Below are positions 1 to 7,071 of a stretch of 11,198 bases of DNA, piece after piece (within the stretch, counting starts at the first letter, position 1; every line of letters begins with the position of its first letter). Under the pieces are notes generated by a model. It was not told where the DNA came from. It saw only the letters and a program-made list of their open reading frames with translations, and made no database searches. Source of the DNA: Desulfobacteraceae bacterium (lineage in GTDB: Bacteria > Desulfobacterota > Syntrophobacteria > BM002); NCBI GenBank assembly GCA_002899795.1, contig PPDG01000489.1:1-11198 (forward strand). The letters run 5' to 3'. The position numbers were made by a program, and so were the translations under genes.

Positions 1-277
1 AAAGCAGAACTCTCAAATCCGATTTCGACACCATCGGAATTGATTATTCTGCTTTCCTCAAATTATTCGCCAAGCTACTTGACGCCGCGGTTATTTTTAT
101 TAGCCTGAACGGCTCCTTCGCTCTTTTATGGCCCTACCCCATTACCAGAAAAAAAATAAGAGCGCCAGCATCATCATGCATTTAGTTGAACTGGATGAAC
201 GGTTTTGGTATTAAGAATATCACTCAAAGGGGTATGTAGGTTGGATCCTCAAATAACTTTTCCAGGAGGAAACCATT
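1..277. other. Non-coding leader region with nested inverted repeat
   Basis: No convincing gene is visible here. Two nested inverted repeats lie at the left edge: AAAGCAGAA at 1-9 pairs perfectly with TTCTGCTTT at 47-55, and inside it TCCGAT at 18-23 pairs with ATCGGA at 33-38. A third pair, CGCTCTT at 119-125 and AAGAGCG at 158-164, has a 32-nt loop. The first structure may be the 3' end or terminator region of a gene lying outside the window. The right part holds the likely promoter and ribosome binding site of the channel gene. Confidence 0.4.
186..214 (+). promoter_or_regulatory. Candidate sigma70-type promoter for the MscS-family gene
   Basis: TTGAAC at 186-191 and TATTAA at 209-214 are separated by 17 nt. 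Each matches the consensus hexamer at 4 of 6 positions. It would give a leader of about 55 nt before the GTG start at 278. It is a sequence match only, and AT-rich DNA gives such matches by chance. Confidence 0.33.
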
Positions 278-2641
278 GTGGAAAGAGTAGAGCTCCGAGA
301 GAGTGAAAGAGTTTTGTCGGGAAATCTTTTCCCAGCCTTTATCCGAAGACCGCTTTGTATGGTGACGGTGTTCTTTCTGCTCATTCTAAAACCCAACCTC
401 TTTCTTACCGCGCCAGAGGCGATGGCAAAGGAAAACAAGGCTCAGGTCACAACTCAGCAGAACTCCTCTTCTGACCTAGACCTGAGTACCGCAGAAGAAA
501 AGGTCAAGGAGCTCGACAGCAGACTAACTGGTGCCGAAAAAGCGATAAACGAACTCACTGCCAAACAGCTGGAAGTGACTCTCTCGGAACTGCAAGAGCG
601 CGCCGTTAAAATTCGTGATCTCGAGACCATCTATCAACGCTTGGTCAATGCTTTGAAAAGACGGGCAACCTTGGAGAAGGACGAAGCGCTTCTGCGTGAA
701 AAGGTTAAAAGTCAAGAACAGGTCGGAATCACGCAGCAGCCACCATATTCCCTGAGTTTCTATGACGGTTTCCTTGATCAATTGGCCGCAACCGAGCAAA
801 AAAAGGAGATCAGCAGGCAGGCGAGGAAGTTGGCCAGGACAATTCTGGAAGATGCCTTGTCGCGGCTTGAGGAGTGGCAGCAGACTCTGCGGTTGCTCAA
901 GGAGGAGAAAGAGAAAGAGTCCCCTGAAACAGTGACCGCAAAACTGAACTGGGAGTTGGAAAATGCTCAAATCGAACTAGAGCTGGCTCAGGCCATGCAA
1001 TACCTGCAAAAGATTAATGTGCAAAACCTTTCCACAGAAATCCGGCTCGCCGATTTGCAGTTAGAGGTTGACAGACGGAATATAGACTGGGTCCGAAAGC
1101 ACCTCTCCTATGACAAAGACGACTTGGAGAAGCACCTTAGCGGCCTGGAGCAAACCAGGACCGATCTACAAAAGCTGCTAAAAAGCCAACTTCGTGAGCA
1201 GATGAAGGCGGAGGCTGTCTGGCTCCGAGCCGAAAAAAGGTTGTCCAGTGCCAAAGAGGAGTCTGAAATTACGCTTGCTGCTGCAGAACTCGCTGCCAGC
1301 GAGGCCTGGCGCGAAGCCTCTCGCCGCTCACTGGAACAGACAGAGGAGATGCTGCAACTTCTGAGCCTGCGGGAAAAAACCTGGAATTACCGTTATGCCT
1401 TGATCAACGGGGGGGACATTGGTCCCGAGAAACTGGATAGCTGGAGAGAGGAAATCGAAGCCAGCATATCGAACATCCAACGAAGCGTGAGACTCCAAGA
1501 AAGTTACCAAACCGGGGTGCGAACAAAAATAGCCGTATTGGAAAAACGACTAGCGGAACCGGACTTGAATGCAAAAGTAAGGCAAGAACTGAATCGCCAG
1601 ATGCTTGCTCTCCGCACCCTGTCCCAGGGCAACTTCGAGTACCTCTCCGCCCTTTTGGCCACCGGCAAGCTGCAGCAACACCTCCTGGACGAAATTGATG
1701 CCAGAGGCAAGCGTTTTGATCTGAGCAACACAATTACGGTCCTTGCAGGCAAGCTGCGGGGAGTCTGGGATTATGAGCTCTGGGTTATTGATGAGCGCAG
1801 CGTCAGCGTGAAGAAAGTGGCCATGGCCTTCCTTATTCTGGTTCTTGGTTTGGCGCTGGTTAGAATAACTGTTCGACTCATAGCTACTCGCTTCTTGCCC
1901 CGCACCCATCTCAAGACAACCACGGCTGCCGCCATTGGCAAGGTGCTCAATTACGTTGCTATTTTGTTGATTGTCCTCCTCGCCCTGCGCTGGGTAAACA
2001 TTCCCCTCACATTGTTTGCCTTTCTAGGAGGCGCTGTTGCCATCGGGGTGGGCTTTGGCGCTCAGAACCTCATCAATAACTTCATCAGTGGCTTCATTAT
2101 GATGGCAGAACAACCGATAAAGATTGGAGATTTGGTTGAAGTGGATAATCATTTCGCGGTGGTGGAGGAGATAGGGGCTCGATGCACGCGAATCCGCACA
2201 GGCGCCAACATCCACATACTGGTGCCCAACAGTAGTTTCCTCGAGAAGAGTATTGTCAACTGGACTCTTTCTGATCGAAAAATCCGAACTCGCGTGATTG
2301 TGGGAGTGGTCTATGGCTCACCTGTCAGCGAGGTGGAGCGGTTGCTGATTCAAGCTGCTATGGAGCATAAGAAGGTGCTTAGAACTCCTGAACCTTTCGT
2401 GCTCTTCAATGATTTCGGAGATAATGCCCTTATTTTTGAAATTCACTTCTGGATCAGCATAAGCCGCCTGATGGAGAGGTTGATGATTGAAAGCGCCATC
2501 AGGTTCCGCATAGACGATTTGTTCAGGGCGGCAGGAATTGTCATCGCCTTCCCACAGCGGGATGTGCATCTGGACACCCAGAGACCTCTGGAGCTCCGGA
2601 TTGTTGATACTGAAGGGACACCCGAAAGCCGAAAGGATTGA
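278..2641 (+). CDS. MscS-superfamily mechanosensitive channel with long N-terminal coiled coil
   Basis: Predicted 787-residue inner-membrane channel that opens under membrane tension and releases solutes during hypo-osmotic shock. Residues about 23-50 form a signal-like hydrophobic stretch ending in an AxA-like site. Residues about 65-480 are rich in Glu, Lys, Leu and Gln with heptad-like spacing, as expected of a large periplasmic coiled coil in MscK/MscM-like proteins. Membrane segments follow at about 514-537 and 556-577, then the glycine/alanine-rich pore helix at about 579-609 (GGAVAIGVGFGAQNLINNF). The MscS beta domain follows (about 610-665, containing VPNSSF), then the C-terminal alpha/beta domain. 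The GTG start is chosen because AGGAGGA lies 7 nt upstream; an internal ATG (codon 28) lacks such a site and would remove the N-terminal basic region. The domain assignment is strong. The exact subfamily and gating stimulus are inferred. No partner gene is adjacent. Confidence 0.94.
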   Translation: MERVELRESERVLSGNLFPAFIRRPLCMVTVFFLLILKPNLFLTAPEAMAKENKAQVTTQQNSSSDLDLSTAEEKVKELDSRLTGAEKAINELTAKQLEVTLSELQERAVKIRDLETIYQRLVNALKRRATLEKDEALLREKVKSQEQVGITQQPPYSLSFYDGFLDQLAATEQKKEISRQARKLARTILEDALSRLEEWQQTLRLLKEEKEKESPETVTAKLNWELENAQIELELAQAMQYLQKINVQNLSTEIRLADLQLEVDRRNIDWVRKHLSYDKDDLEKHLSGLEQTRTDLQKLLKSQLREQMKAEAVWLRAEKRLSSAKEESEITLAAAELAASEAWREASRRSLEQTEEMLQLLSLREKTWNYRYALINGGDIGPEKLDSWREEIEASISNIQRSVRLQESYQTGVRTKIAVLEKRLAEPDLNAKVRQELNRQMLALRTLSQGNFEYLSALLATGKLQQHLLDEIDARGKRFDLSNTITVLAGKLRGVWDYELWVIDERSVSVKKVAMAFLILVLGLALVRITVRLIATRFLPRTHLKTTTAAAIGKVLNYVAILLIVLLALRWVNIPLTLFAFLGGAVAIGVGFGAQNLINNFISGFIMMAEQPIKIGDLVEVDNHFAVVEEIGARCTRIRTGANIHILVPNSSFLEKSIVNWTLSDRKIRTRVIVGVVYGSPVSEVERLLIQAAMEHKKVLRTPEPFVLFNDFGDNALIFEIHFWISISRLMERLMIESAIRFRIDDLFRAAGIVIAFPQRDVHLDTQRPLELRIVDTEGTPESRKD

Positions 2642-2666
2642 CAACCATTTATTCAAAATCGAATTT

Positions 2667-2683
2667 CTGGTCCTCAGGGCCAG
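2667..2683 (+). terminator. Candidate terminator hairpin after the MscS-family gene
   Basis: CTGGTCC and GGGCCAG form a 7-bp stem, with one G-U pair, around a TCA loop. It starts 26 nt after the channel stop codon. The following bases (TCTCTGT) are only partly T-rich, so intrinsic termination is plausible but not typical. Confidence 0.4.
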
Positions 2684-2692
2684 TCTCTGTAT

Positions 2693-2720
2693 GATTTATG
2701 ATTTCAGATTGCAGATTTAA
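2693..2720 (+). repeat. Degenerate heptanucleotide tandem run, four units
   Basis: Four consecutive 7-nt units: GATTTAT, GATTTCA, GATTGCA, GATTTAA. The GATT core keeps exact 7-nt phasing while the last three bases vary. Confidence 0.7.
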
Positions 2721-2760
2721 GAGCTCAGAAGCTCGCGGTGGTGTAGGGTGTTATTCTGGC

Positions 2761-2781
2761 ATCAGGTTTGAGGTGTCAGGA
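2761..2781 (+). repeat. Degenerate heptanucleotide tandem run, three units
   Basis: Three 7-nt units: ATCAGGT, TTGAGGT, GTCAGGA. They are weaker than the other two runs but share the same period. Three degenerate units alone could arise by chance. Confidence 0.45.
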
Positions 2782-2908
2782 CGAAGGCACCCGGCACTTG
2801 AATCCTCGTATGAACTCAGCGTGGCTGAACAACGAACCGCAGAATACTGCAGGATGGAATCGCTGCACTCAGTCTTTTGAATCAATAGAGATCAAGAAAA
2901 CTCCTTCT

Positions 2909-2943
2909 TTCGACATTCGACATTCAACATTCGTTATTCGATA
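2909..2943 (+). repeat. Degenerate heptanucleotide tandem run, five units
   Basis: Five consecutive 7-nt units: TTCGACA, TTCGACA, TTCAACA, TTCGTTA, TTCGATA. The first two are identical and the TTC start is kept in all. It is the clearest of the three runs in this gap. Confidence 0.8.
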
Positions 2944-2967
2944 TTTGCTTTTCTGTGCCTGCAAAAT

Positions 2968-3024
2968 GGAAAGCCGGATCCTACCCCGAATAGAGGGATC
3001 TTCGATGGGTCCGGATTCTTTAGT
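2968..3024 (-). repeat. Dispersed foldback element, copy 1
   Basis: Read on the minus strand from 3024 to 2968, this copy shares TAAAGAAtCC, CATCGAAGATCCC and CGGGG with the copies at 6925-6982 and 9930-9986. Its arms CCGGA and TCCGG, next to AAAG and CTTT, can pair. A short CCC/GGG hairpin lies near the centre. It is inverted relative to the other two copies. Confidence 0.75.
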
Positions 3025-3118
3025 TTCATAGATTCGCTCTGGATCATCCCCTCAGAGACCCCAGCAATTTGACCATTTGAGAGACTCCTGTTACTCTTCT
3101 TACCATTGAGGTACAGAA

Positions 3119-4099
3119 ATGTCTCCAACCAGGTCCAGGCAGGGTCGTCTGCAAGAGCTCTTCAGCCAGTTTAGCTCAAAGGACAGTGTTCTCATAACCA
3201 TATGGGCTGATCCTGACGCCCTGGCATCGGCCTTGGCCCTCAAGCGCCTACTCTGGCGCAAAGTTCAGTCGTTGACCATCGCTCATCTCAACGCAATCAA
3301 ACGATTCGACAACCTGACAATGATCAGGCTTCTCAAGATTCCCCTTGTACGCTTGCATAAGGTGGACGGTTCCAGCTTTTCGAAGATTGTCTTGGTGGAC
3401 GGCCAGCCCGATCACAACGAAGCTTTCGCCGACTTTGACTATGACGTGGTCATTGATCACCATCCCCGGACGACTTCACTCCGAGTTCCTTTTCTGGATG
3501 TACGGCCAGATTACGGGGCCGCAGCCACTATGATGACAGAATATCTACGGGCAGCCAGGATACGCCCCTCCAAAAGCCTGGCTACTGCCCTTCTTTTTGC
3601 CATCCGGGTCGACACCGGCAATTTTGAGTCGGGTGTGGCAGAAGAGGACATAAAGGCCTTCCGTTATCTTTTCCCTTACGCCGACCTGAATCTGTTGCGA
3701 AAGATCGAGACAGCCGACATAGGGGCAGAGGACCTAAAATATTTCCGTCGTGCTCTCGAAAGCAAAGAGATCATCAAGGGGAAAATCTTCAGCCACCTTG
3801 GTCAAGTCGAGTCTCCGGATAATCTCGTGCTGGTTGCCGACTTCTTCATGAGATTACATGAGATCAATTGGGTTGTGGTCTCCGGTGTCCACCGGAAAAC
3901 TCTGGTGGTGGTTATTCGTAACGACGGCTTCCGCAAAGATGCTGGGACCTTGGCAAACAGTGCATTCGGTCGCCTCGGTAGTGCTGGTGGCCGTCGGTCC
4001 AGGGCCCGGGCTGAGATTCCTCTGGCCAATTTACCGAAGCACCTCGGAATAGATGACGCAGCCAGCTTGGGCCGTTTTGTAATCCACCAGTTCAAGTAA
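3119..4099 (+). CDS. DHH/DHHA1-family phosphoesterase (NrnA/c-di-AMP phosphodiesterase-like)
   Basis: Predicted 326-residue cytoplasmic metal-dependent phosphoesterase. The DHH domain shows motif I ADPDALASA at residues 30-38, VDGQPDH at 93-99, the signature DHHP at 113-116 and DTGNF at 165-169. The C-terminal DHHA1 substrate-binding domain carries a glycine/arginine-rich loop, GSAGGRRSRARAEIP, at 287-301. Members of this superfamily hydrolyse short oligonucleotides, pAp, pApA or c-di-AMP; the substrate here is not determinable. The histidine normally found four residues before the first motif I aspartate in NrnA-like enzymes is a threonine (T27), so metal binding may differ. The ATG start has a GAGGT-type ribosome binding site 6 nt upstream. 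The CNNM/CBS gene starts 28 nt after the stop, suggesting one transcript. A diadenylate cyclase gene about 4.4 kb downstream makes a c-di-AMP role plausible but unproven. Confidence 0.92.
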   Translation: MSPTRSRQGRLQELFSQFSSKDSVLITIWADPDALASALALKRLLWRKVQSLTIAHLNAIKRFDNLTMIRLLKIPLVRLHKVDGSSFSKIVLVDGQPDHNEAFADFDYDVVIDHHPRTTSLRVPFLDVRPDYGAAATMMTEYLRAARIRPSKSLATALLFAIRVDTGNFESGVAEEDIKAFRYLFPYADLNLLRKIETADIGAEDLKYFRRALESKEIIKGKIFSHLGQVESPDNLVLVADFFMRLHEINWVVVSGVHRKTLVVVIRNDGFRKDAGTLANSAFGRLGSAGGRRSRARAEIPLANLPKHLGIDDAASLGRFVIHQFK

Positions 4100-4127
4100 A
4101 GCAGCAGAAATAGATAAGGAGACACCA

Positions 4128-5177
4128 ATGTCAGTCCTGCTTTTTGTTGTGTTTCTAACCATCTTCATTTCAGCCCAATGCTCACTATATGAAGCCACTT
4201 TATATTCCACCCGCCCAGGGACGCTGGAAGCTGCAAAATCTAAATCGAAGACAAGACAAACGGCTCTGAAGATGATTCAGATGAAAAAACAGATCTCCGA
4301 GCCCATCGCGGCTATACTCATTCTGAACACCATCGCCAACACTGCGGGAGCCACCATTGCGGGGATGTATGCTCACAAAACATTAGGAGTTGGCTTGGTT
4401 CCTATTTTTTCTATTGCATTCACCTTCGCTATCCTCTTCTTTGCCGAGATCATTCCCAAAACCATGGGCGTTGTTTATTGGCGTACTCTCTGGCCTGTGA
4501 TTGTCTGGCCTCTAACTGTAATGAAGTATTCTCTCTACCCCTTAATCTGGATCACTGAAAAGTTCTCGAACTTCCTCACCCGTGGGCGTCCGCCTGCCAG
4601 AATCACCGAGGAAGACATCTTGGGGTCCATTCGTTTGGGAGCCAAAGAAGGTGAAATCACCGAGTGGGAAAGCCTCATGGTTCACAATATTATAAAACTG
4701 GAAAATACAGAGGTTCGCGAGGTCATGACACCTAGAAAAGTGATGTTTAGCCTGGATGCTGAAATGACAATCAAGGAAGCACTTCAAGCTGCAGGTGGTA
4801 GGGGTTTTACTCGCATCCCTGTCCATGGCGAGGACAAAGACAACATATTGGGCTATGTCATGATCCATGACCTTGGTTGTGCCGGAATTATGAGTGAACC
4901 CGATATGCCACTGTCTTCCATTGTCAAACCTATTTCTTTCGTACCGGAAGAGACAAATTGCCTGACTTTGTTAAACCGCTTCTTAAAGAAACGCAGCCAT
5001 ATATCCATTGTAGAGGATGAGTACGGTGGGGTGGCAGGCCTAATCACTTTGGAAGATCTGTTGGAGACGGTGCTGGGTGCCGAAATCGTGGACGAGACTG
5101 ACAAAGTGGTGGATCTGCAGAAATTGGCGCGGAAGCGAAAGCAAAGGCAGCCTACGCCTAAAAAGACAGAGGAATGA
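4128..5177 (+). CDS. CNNM/CBS-domain membrane protein (HlyC/CorC-type), short form
   Basis: Predicted 349-residue inner-membrane protein of the CNNM (DUF21) family, implicated in magnesium/cobalt export or magnesium homeostasis. Residues about 1-140 contain four hydrophobic segments (about 1-20, 57-80, 87-107 and 121-140), with conserved ILNTIANTAGA at 65-75 and FAEIIPKTMG at 105-114. A CBS pair follows: CBS1 about 199-248 (MTPRKVMFSLD, RIPVHG) and CBS2 about 265-318 (EDEYGGVAGLITLEDLLE). CBS pairs of this family bind adenine nucleotides. The protein ends in a basic tail just after GAEIVDETD, so the C-terminal CorC_HlyC domain of many homologues is absent. The ATG has AAGGAGA 5 nt upstream and lies 28 nt after the DHH gene, consistent with an operon. 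Hemolysin annotations of this family are historical. Transport direction and ion are inferred from the family only. Confidence 0.94.
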   Translation: MSVLLFVVFLTIFISAQCSLYEATLYSTRPGTLEAAKSKSKTRQTALKMIQMKKQISEPIAAILILNTIANTAGATIAGMYAHKTLGVGLVPIFSIAFTFAILFFAEIIPKTMGVVYWRTLWPVIVWPLTVMKYSLYPLIWITEKFSNFLTRGRPPARITEEDILGSIRLGAKEGEITEWESLMVHNIIKLENTEVREVMTPRKVMFSLDAEMTIKEALQAAGGRGFTRIPVHGEDKDNILGYVMIHDLGCAGIMSEPDMPLSSIVKPISFVPEETNCLTLLNRFLKKRSHISIVEDEYGGVAGLITLEDLLETVLGAEIVDETDKVVDLQKLARKRKQRQPTPKKTEE

Positions 5178-5193
5178 AAAAGCAAACATAAAT

Positions 5194-5211
5194 GCCTTCG
5201 GTATACGAGGC
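5194..5211 (+). terminator. Weak hairpin after the CNNM/CBS gene
   Basis: GCCTTCG and CGAGGC can form a 6-bp stem with one bulged T around GTATA, starting 17 nt past the stop. No T-run follows. It could be an attenuating or processing hairpin, or chance. Confidence 0.22.
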
Positions 5212-5253
5212 GACGATCCACGCTTAAGAGAATGCATCTGTGATTAAATTTTG

Positions 5254-5269
5254 GCAAAAACCTTTTTGC
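5254..5269. repeat. AT-rich perfect inverted repeat upstream of the YjdF-family gene
   Basis: GCAAAAA and TTTTTGC are perfect inverted copies separated by CC, 21 nt upstream of the GTG at 5290. As an RNA stem the loop would have to open to about 4 nt. It could act as a bidirectional terminator-like stem or a protein binding site. It is also close enough to affect translation of the next gene. Confidence 0.4.
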
Positions 5270-5289
5270 TGTGAAAGTCTAAAAATCCA

Positions 5290-5937
5290 GTGCCTAGGTC
5301 TAAAACGATACATCAGTGGCTCTCTACCAGCTTGCAGATCATTCTACTAATGGGCTTGGTCCTCTCAATCTATGAGCACCGCTGGCTTATTGCGTTTCTC
5401 GTGGCAGGCATCCTGATCTTAACTCTCTTACCAACGGCTTTGGGCAAGCGGTTCGCTGTATATATTCCTCCCGAATTTGAACTCCTGGCCATCTTGTTCA
5501 TCTTCGCCACGCTTTTTCTGGGCGAGGTCCGTGGTTACTACATAAAATTCTGGTGGTGGGATGTGCTCATGCACGCTGGCTCGGGTTTTCTGCTTGGTAT
5601 CATGGGGTTTCTACTTGTTTACGTCTTAAATCAAGAGGAAAAAATCCAGCTTCATATGAAGCCGGCATTTGTTGCGCTGTTCTCTTTTGTTTTTGCGATA
5701 GCCATCGGCTCTATGTGGGAGATCTTCGAGTACTCTATGGACAGCTTTTTTGATCTTAACATGCAAAAGAGCGGCCTGGTCGATACAATGTGGGACCTCA
5801 TTGTGGATGCAGTTGGAGCTCTCTTTATCGCCGTGCTCGGCTATTGGTATATGAAACGCGGCTCTGAGTATTTTGTTGAGAAATGGATTGCAAAATTCAT
5901 CGAGGGTAATCCTAGGCTGTTCCGAAAGAAGAGGTAA
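5290..5937 (+). CDS. YjdF-family (DUF2238-type) integral membrane protein
   Basis: Predicted 215-residue inner-membrane protein with about six hydrophobic segments (near 12-28, 32-50, 62-80, 94-113, 126-142 and 169-188). Conserved polar motifs sit at membrane edges: WWWDVLMHAGSGFLLG at 88-103, WEIFEYSMD at 143-151 and DTMWDLIVDAVGA at 165-177. This pattern of Asp/His, WEIFE and D-x-x-WD is what I recognise from the YjdF/DUF2238 family. Its biochemical function is not established, though the membrane-embedded Asp, His and Glu suggest a metal or ion site. The GTG start fits the protein's basic N-terminus, but no strong ribosome binding site is visible, so the start is moderately uncertain. The gene lies 112 nt after the CNNM/CBS gene and could share its transcript. 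The frame stays open for 34 codons after its TAA stop, ending at 6042. Confidence 0.84.
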   Translation: MPRSKTIHQWLSTSLQIILLMGLVLSIYEHRWLIAFLVAGILILTLLPTALGKRFAVYIPPEFELLAILFIFATLFLGEVRGYYIKFWWWDVLMHAGSGFLLGIMGFLLVYVLNQEEKIQLHMKPAFVALFSFVFAIAIGSMWEIFEYSMDSFFDLNMQKSGLVDTMWDLIVDAVGALFIAVLGYWYMKRGSEYFVEKWIAKFIEGNPRLFRKKR

Positions 5938-5952
5938 CGATCCTCGGCTGGC

Positions 5953-6042
5953 AAGGTTGCAGTTGGTAGTATCGCAGACCTTCGAGAGTTGGCGCAAGAA
6001 CGAAAAAAGAAGCAGACCAAACAGGAGGAACGCACTGATTAA
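5953..6042 (+). pseudogene. Possible C-terminal remnant of a CNNM/CBS protein (or stop-interrupted tail)
   Basis: After the TAA at 5935-5937 the same frame stays open to a TAA at 6040-6042. Its translation includes IADLRELAQERKKKQTKQ (residues encoded from 5971). This resembles the C-terminal tail of the CNNM/CBS protein upstream, VVDLQKLARKRKQRQ, with matching hydrophobic and basic positions and a shared TTGGCGC stretch in the DNA. It also fits the usual VADxRELA-type ending of that family. No start codon or domain remains. Either a second CNNM gene was deleted down to its tail, or the fragment was duplicated. A chance basic tail, or a readthrough extension of the YjdF-family protein, cannot be ruled out. 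Confidence 0.35.
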
Positions 6043-6064
6043 GAAGATAGATGTCTCCCTTGCT

Positions 6065-6808
6065 TCAATGAATCTCACGCGAGGGGACCTGTTTTTCCAT
6101 CATGCTTTCACCACCTTGATAAGCTTTTGATCGGCGCTTTTCCATAAAGTCCTTTTTCAACATATTGAAGGCCGCTTTACGATTTTGATCGAACTGAGCA
6201 ATATATTGTTCATGTTCGTCAGTTAGGCGATCCTTGTCTTGCCATGTTTGACAATCAAAACCAGATGCAGACAAATCTTCATTATAGCTAATAACGATGA
6301 GATTATTACCGCTTGTTGTATCAAGCCTGGCATAAGTCCTGGACAATACACATTCAGGCAGGGTGTATCCGTTATCATAAATGTACTTTGCTATTGGTTC
6401 TTCAACCGTAAGAGCAATCACCCTGGTGTAACATTGATATTCTCTTTCACCTAAGTCGCATAACCCAGACCTTATATTTAACTTGATATCTCCGAGGAGA
6501 TTGATAGCGTACTTAGTTTGTTCACGCCGCATTTGGATATAAAGCGCTTTTTTCATTTGAAAATTCAAAGAATCTACGAACACAAAAGATTTGGTGTCGT
6601 AGGTGACCATCTGTAGACGGTCCCCGGATGGCTGTTCTAATGTATACTCCAATCGTCCCAAATACTTAAATTTGGAATCGACCGTCACCTCCAGCTTTGG
6701 AGAGGAGGAATAAAACACATTGTCCTTGACATATCTCTCTGATTTTGTTGCGGCAACCAACATCAGACACAGCAATAATGCAATACAAGCATGAAGGTAG
6801 CTTCTCAT
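6065..6808 (-). CDS. Hypothetical exported protein with four cysteines
   Basis: I do not recognise a family. The 247-residue product starts with a clear Sec-type signal peptide: a short basic start, a hydrophobic core of about residues 6-20 and a likely cleavage near AAT-KS at about 20-22. There is no lipobox cysteine, so periplasmic or secreted location is inferred. The mature part looks beta-rich up to about residue 180. It has four cysteines (117, 126, 153, 186), which could form two disulfides. The last 60 residues are charged and helical (rich in Lys, Glu, Gln, Arg). The ATG start has AGAGGA 5 nt upstream. The gene runs opposite to all neighbours up to the cyclase and is flanked by the YjdF-side tail and a repeat-bearing gap, so it is transcribed alone. 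Codon use appears more AT-rich than in neighbouring genes, which may reflect acquisition. The function is unknown. Confidence 0.75.
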   Translation of the reverse strand: MRSYLHACIALLLCLMLVAATKSERYVKDNVFYSSSPKLEVTVDSKFKYLGRLEYTLEQPSGDRLQMVTYDTKSFVFVDSLNFQMKKALYIQMRREQTKYAINLLGDIKLNIRSGLCDLGEREYQCYTRVIALTVEEPIAKYIYDNGYTLPECVLSRTYARLDTTSGNNLIVISYNEDLSASGFDCQTWQDKDRLTDEHEQYIAQFDQNRKAAFNMLKKDFMEKRRSKAYQGGESMMEKQVPSREIH

Positions 6809-6924
6809 TCTATTCCTCTATGGTTCTTGCCCCTCCTGGCTGTATTCCTGCAGAGGCTCTCCTAGATTGAAGTAGACCCGGAAGTTCGTGTTCTTAGTGT
6901 GCTCCAAGATTTATAACCATGTCA

Positions 6925-6982
6925 AGTAAAGAACCCAGGCTCATGGAAGATCCCTCTATGCGGGGAAGGACCAAGGGTTTCC
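6925..6982 (+). repeat. Dispersed foldback element, copy 2
   Basis: This copy shares AGTAAAGAA, CAT-GAAGATCCC, CTATGCGGGG and AGGACCA with the other two. Its arms pair differently in sequence: AACCC near the left end pairs with GGGTT near the right end, and GG with CC just inside. The centre keeps a CCC/GGG hairpin. It lies in the divergent gap upstream of the glycosyltransferase gene. Confidence 0.75.
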
Positions 6983-7042
6983 GGCACTGTGATGAAATTA
7001 GTGCTCAAAGACACCTTTTCGAAGGGAGCCCTAATTATGACA

Positions 7043-7071
7043 TTGACATCTTGATGAGTAAGATTCAAAAT
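7043..7071 (+). promoter_or_regulatory. Candidate sigma70-type promoter for the glycosyltransferase-cyclase unit
   Basis: TTGACA at 7043-7048 is a perfect -35 match, and CAAAAT at 7066-7071 (4 of 6) follows after exactly 17 nt. A perfect inverted repeat, AAGATT and AATCTT around CAA, covers 7060-7074 and thus the -10 box, which is a position where a repressor could bind. The leader would be about 118 nt. This is a motif match only. Confidence 0.42.

Larger units (their letters stand above)
2642..3118. other. 477-nt repeat-rich intergenic region
   Basis: No credible gene is seen; short open frames here have no good start or family features. The gap holds a GC-rich hairpin just after the channel gene, three degenerate tandem runs with a 7-nt period (2693-2720, 2761-2781, 2909-2943), and one minus-strand copy of the dispersed foldback element (2968-3024). 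A weak promoter-like pair, TTGACC at 3069-3074 and TACTCT at 3092-3097 with 17-nt spacing, precedes the DHH gene. Confidence 0.6.

Noticed and set aside
117..164. Inverted repeat CGCTCTT/AAGAGCG as a possible terminator.
   Set aside because: The 32-nt loop and lack of a following T-run make a terminator unlikely.
3..185. Open frame of about 60 codons on the plus strand from the window edge to a TAG at 183-185, possibly the 3' end of a gene.
   Set aside because: The translation shows no motif I recognise, and a single open run of this length at an edge is weak evidence. Upstream sequence is needed to decide.
524..970. 148-codon minus-strand open frame opposite the MscS-family gene.
   Set aside because: It is the antisense of a coiled-coil coding region, where codon bias creates long Leu/Phe-rich antisense frames; no start signal or family features are present.
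2909..2943. The five-unit heptanucleotide run as a CRISPR remnant.
   Set aside because: Units are adjacent, only 7 nt long and degenerate, with no spacers.
2698..3031. Overlapping short plus-strand open frames between the channel and DHH genes.
   Set aside because: They span the heptanucleotide runs and the repeat copy, lack ribosome binding sites and have low-complexity, non-protein-like translations.
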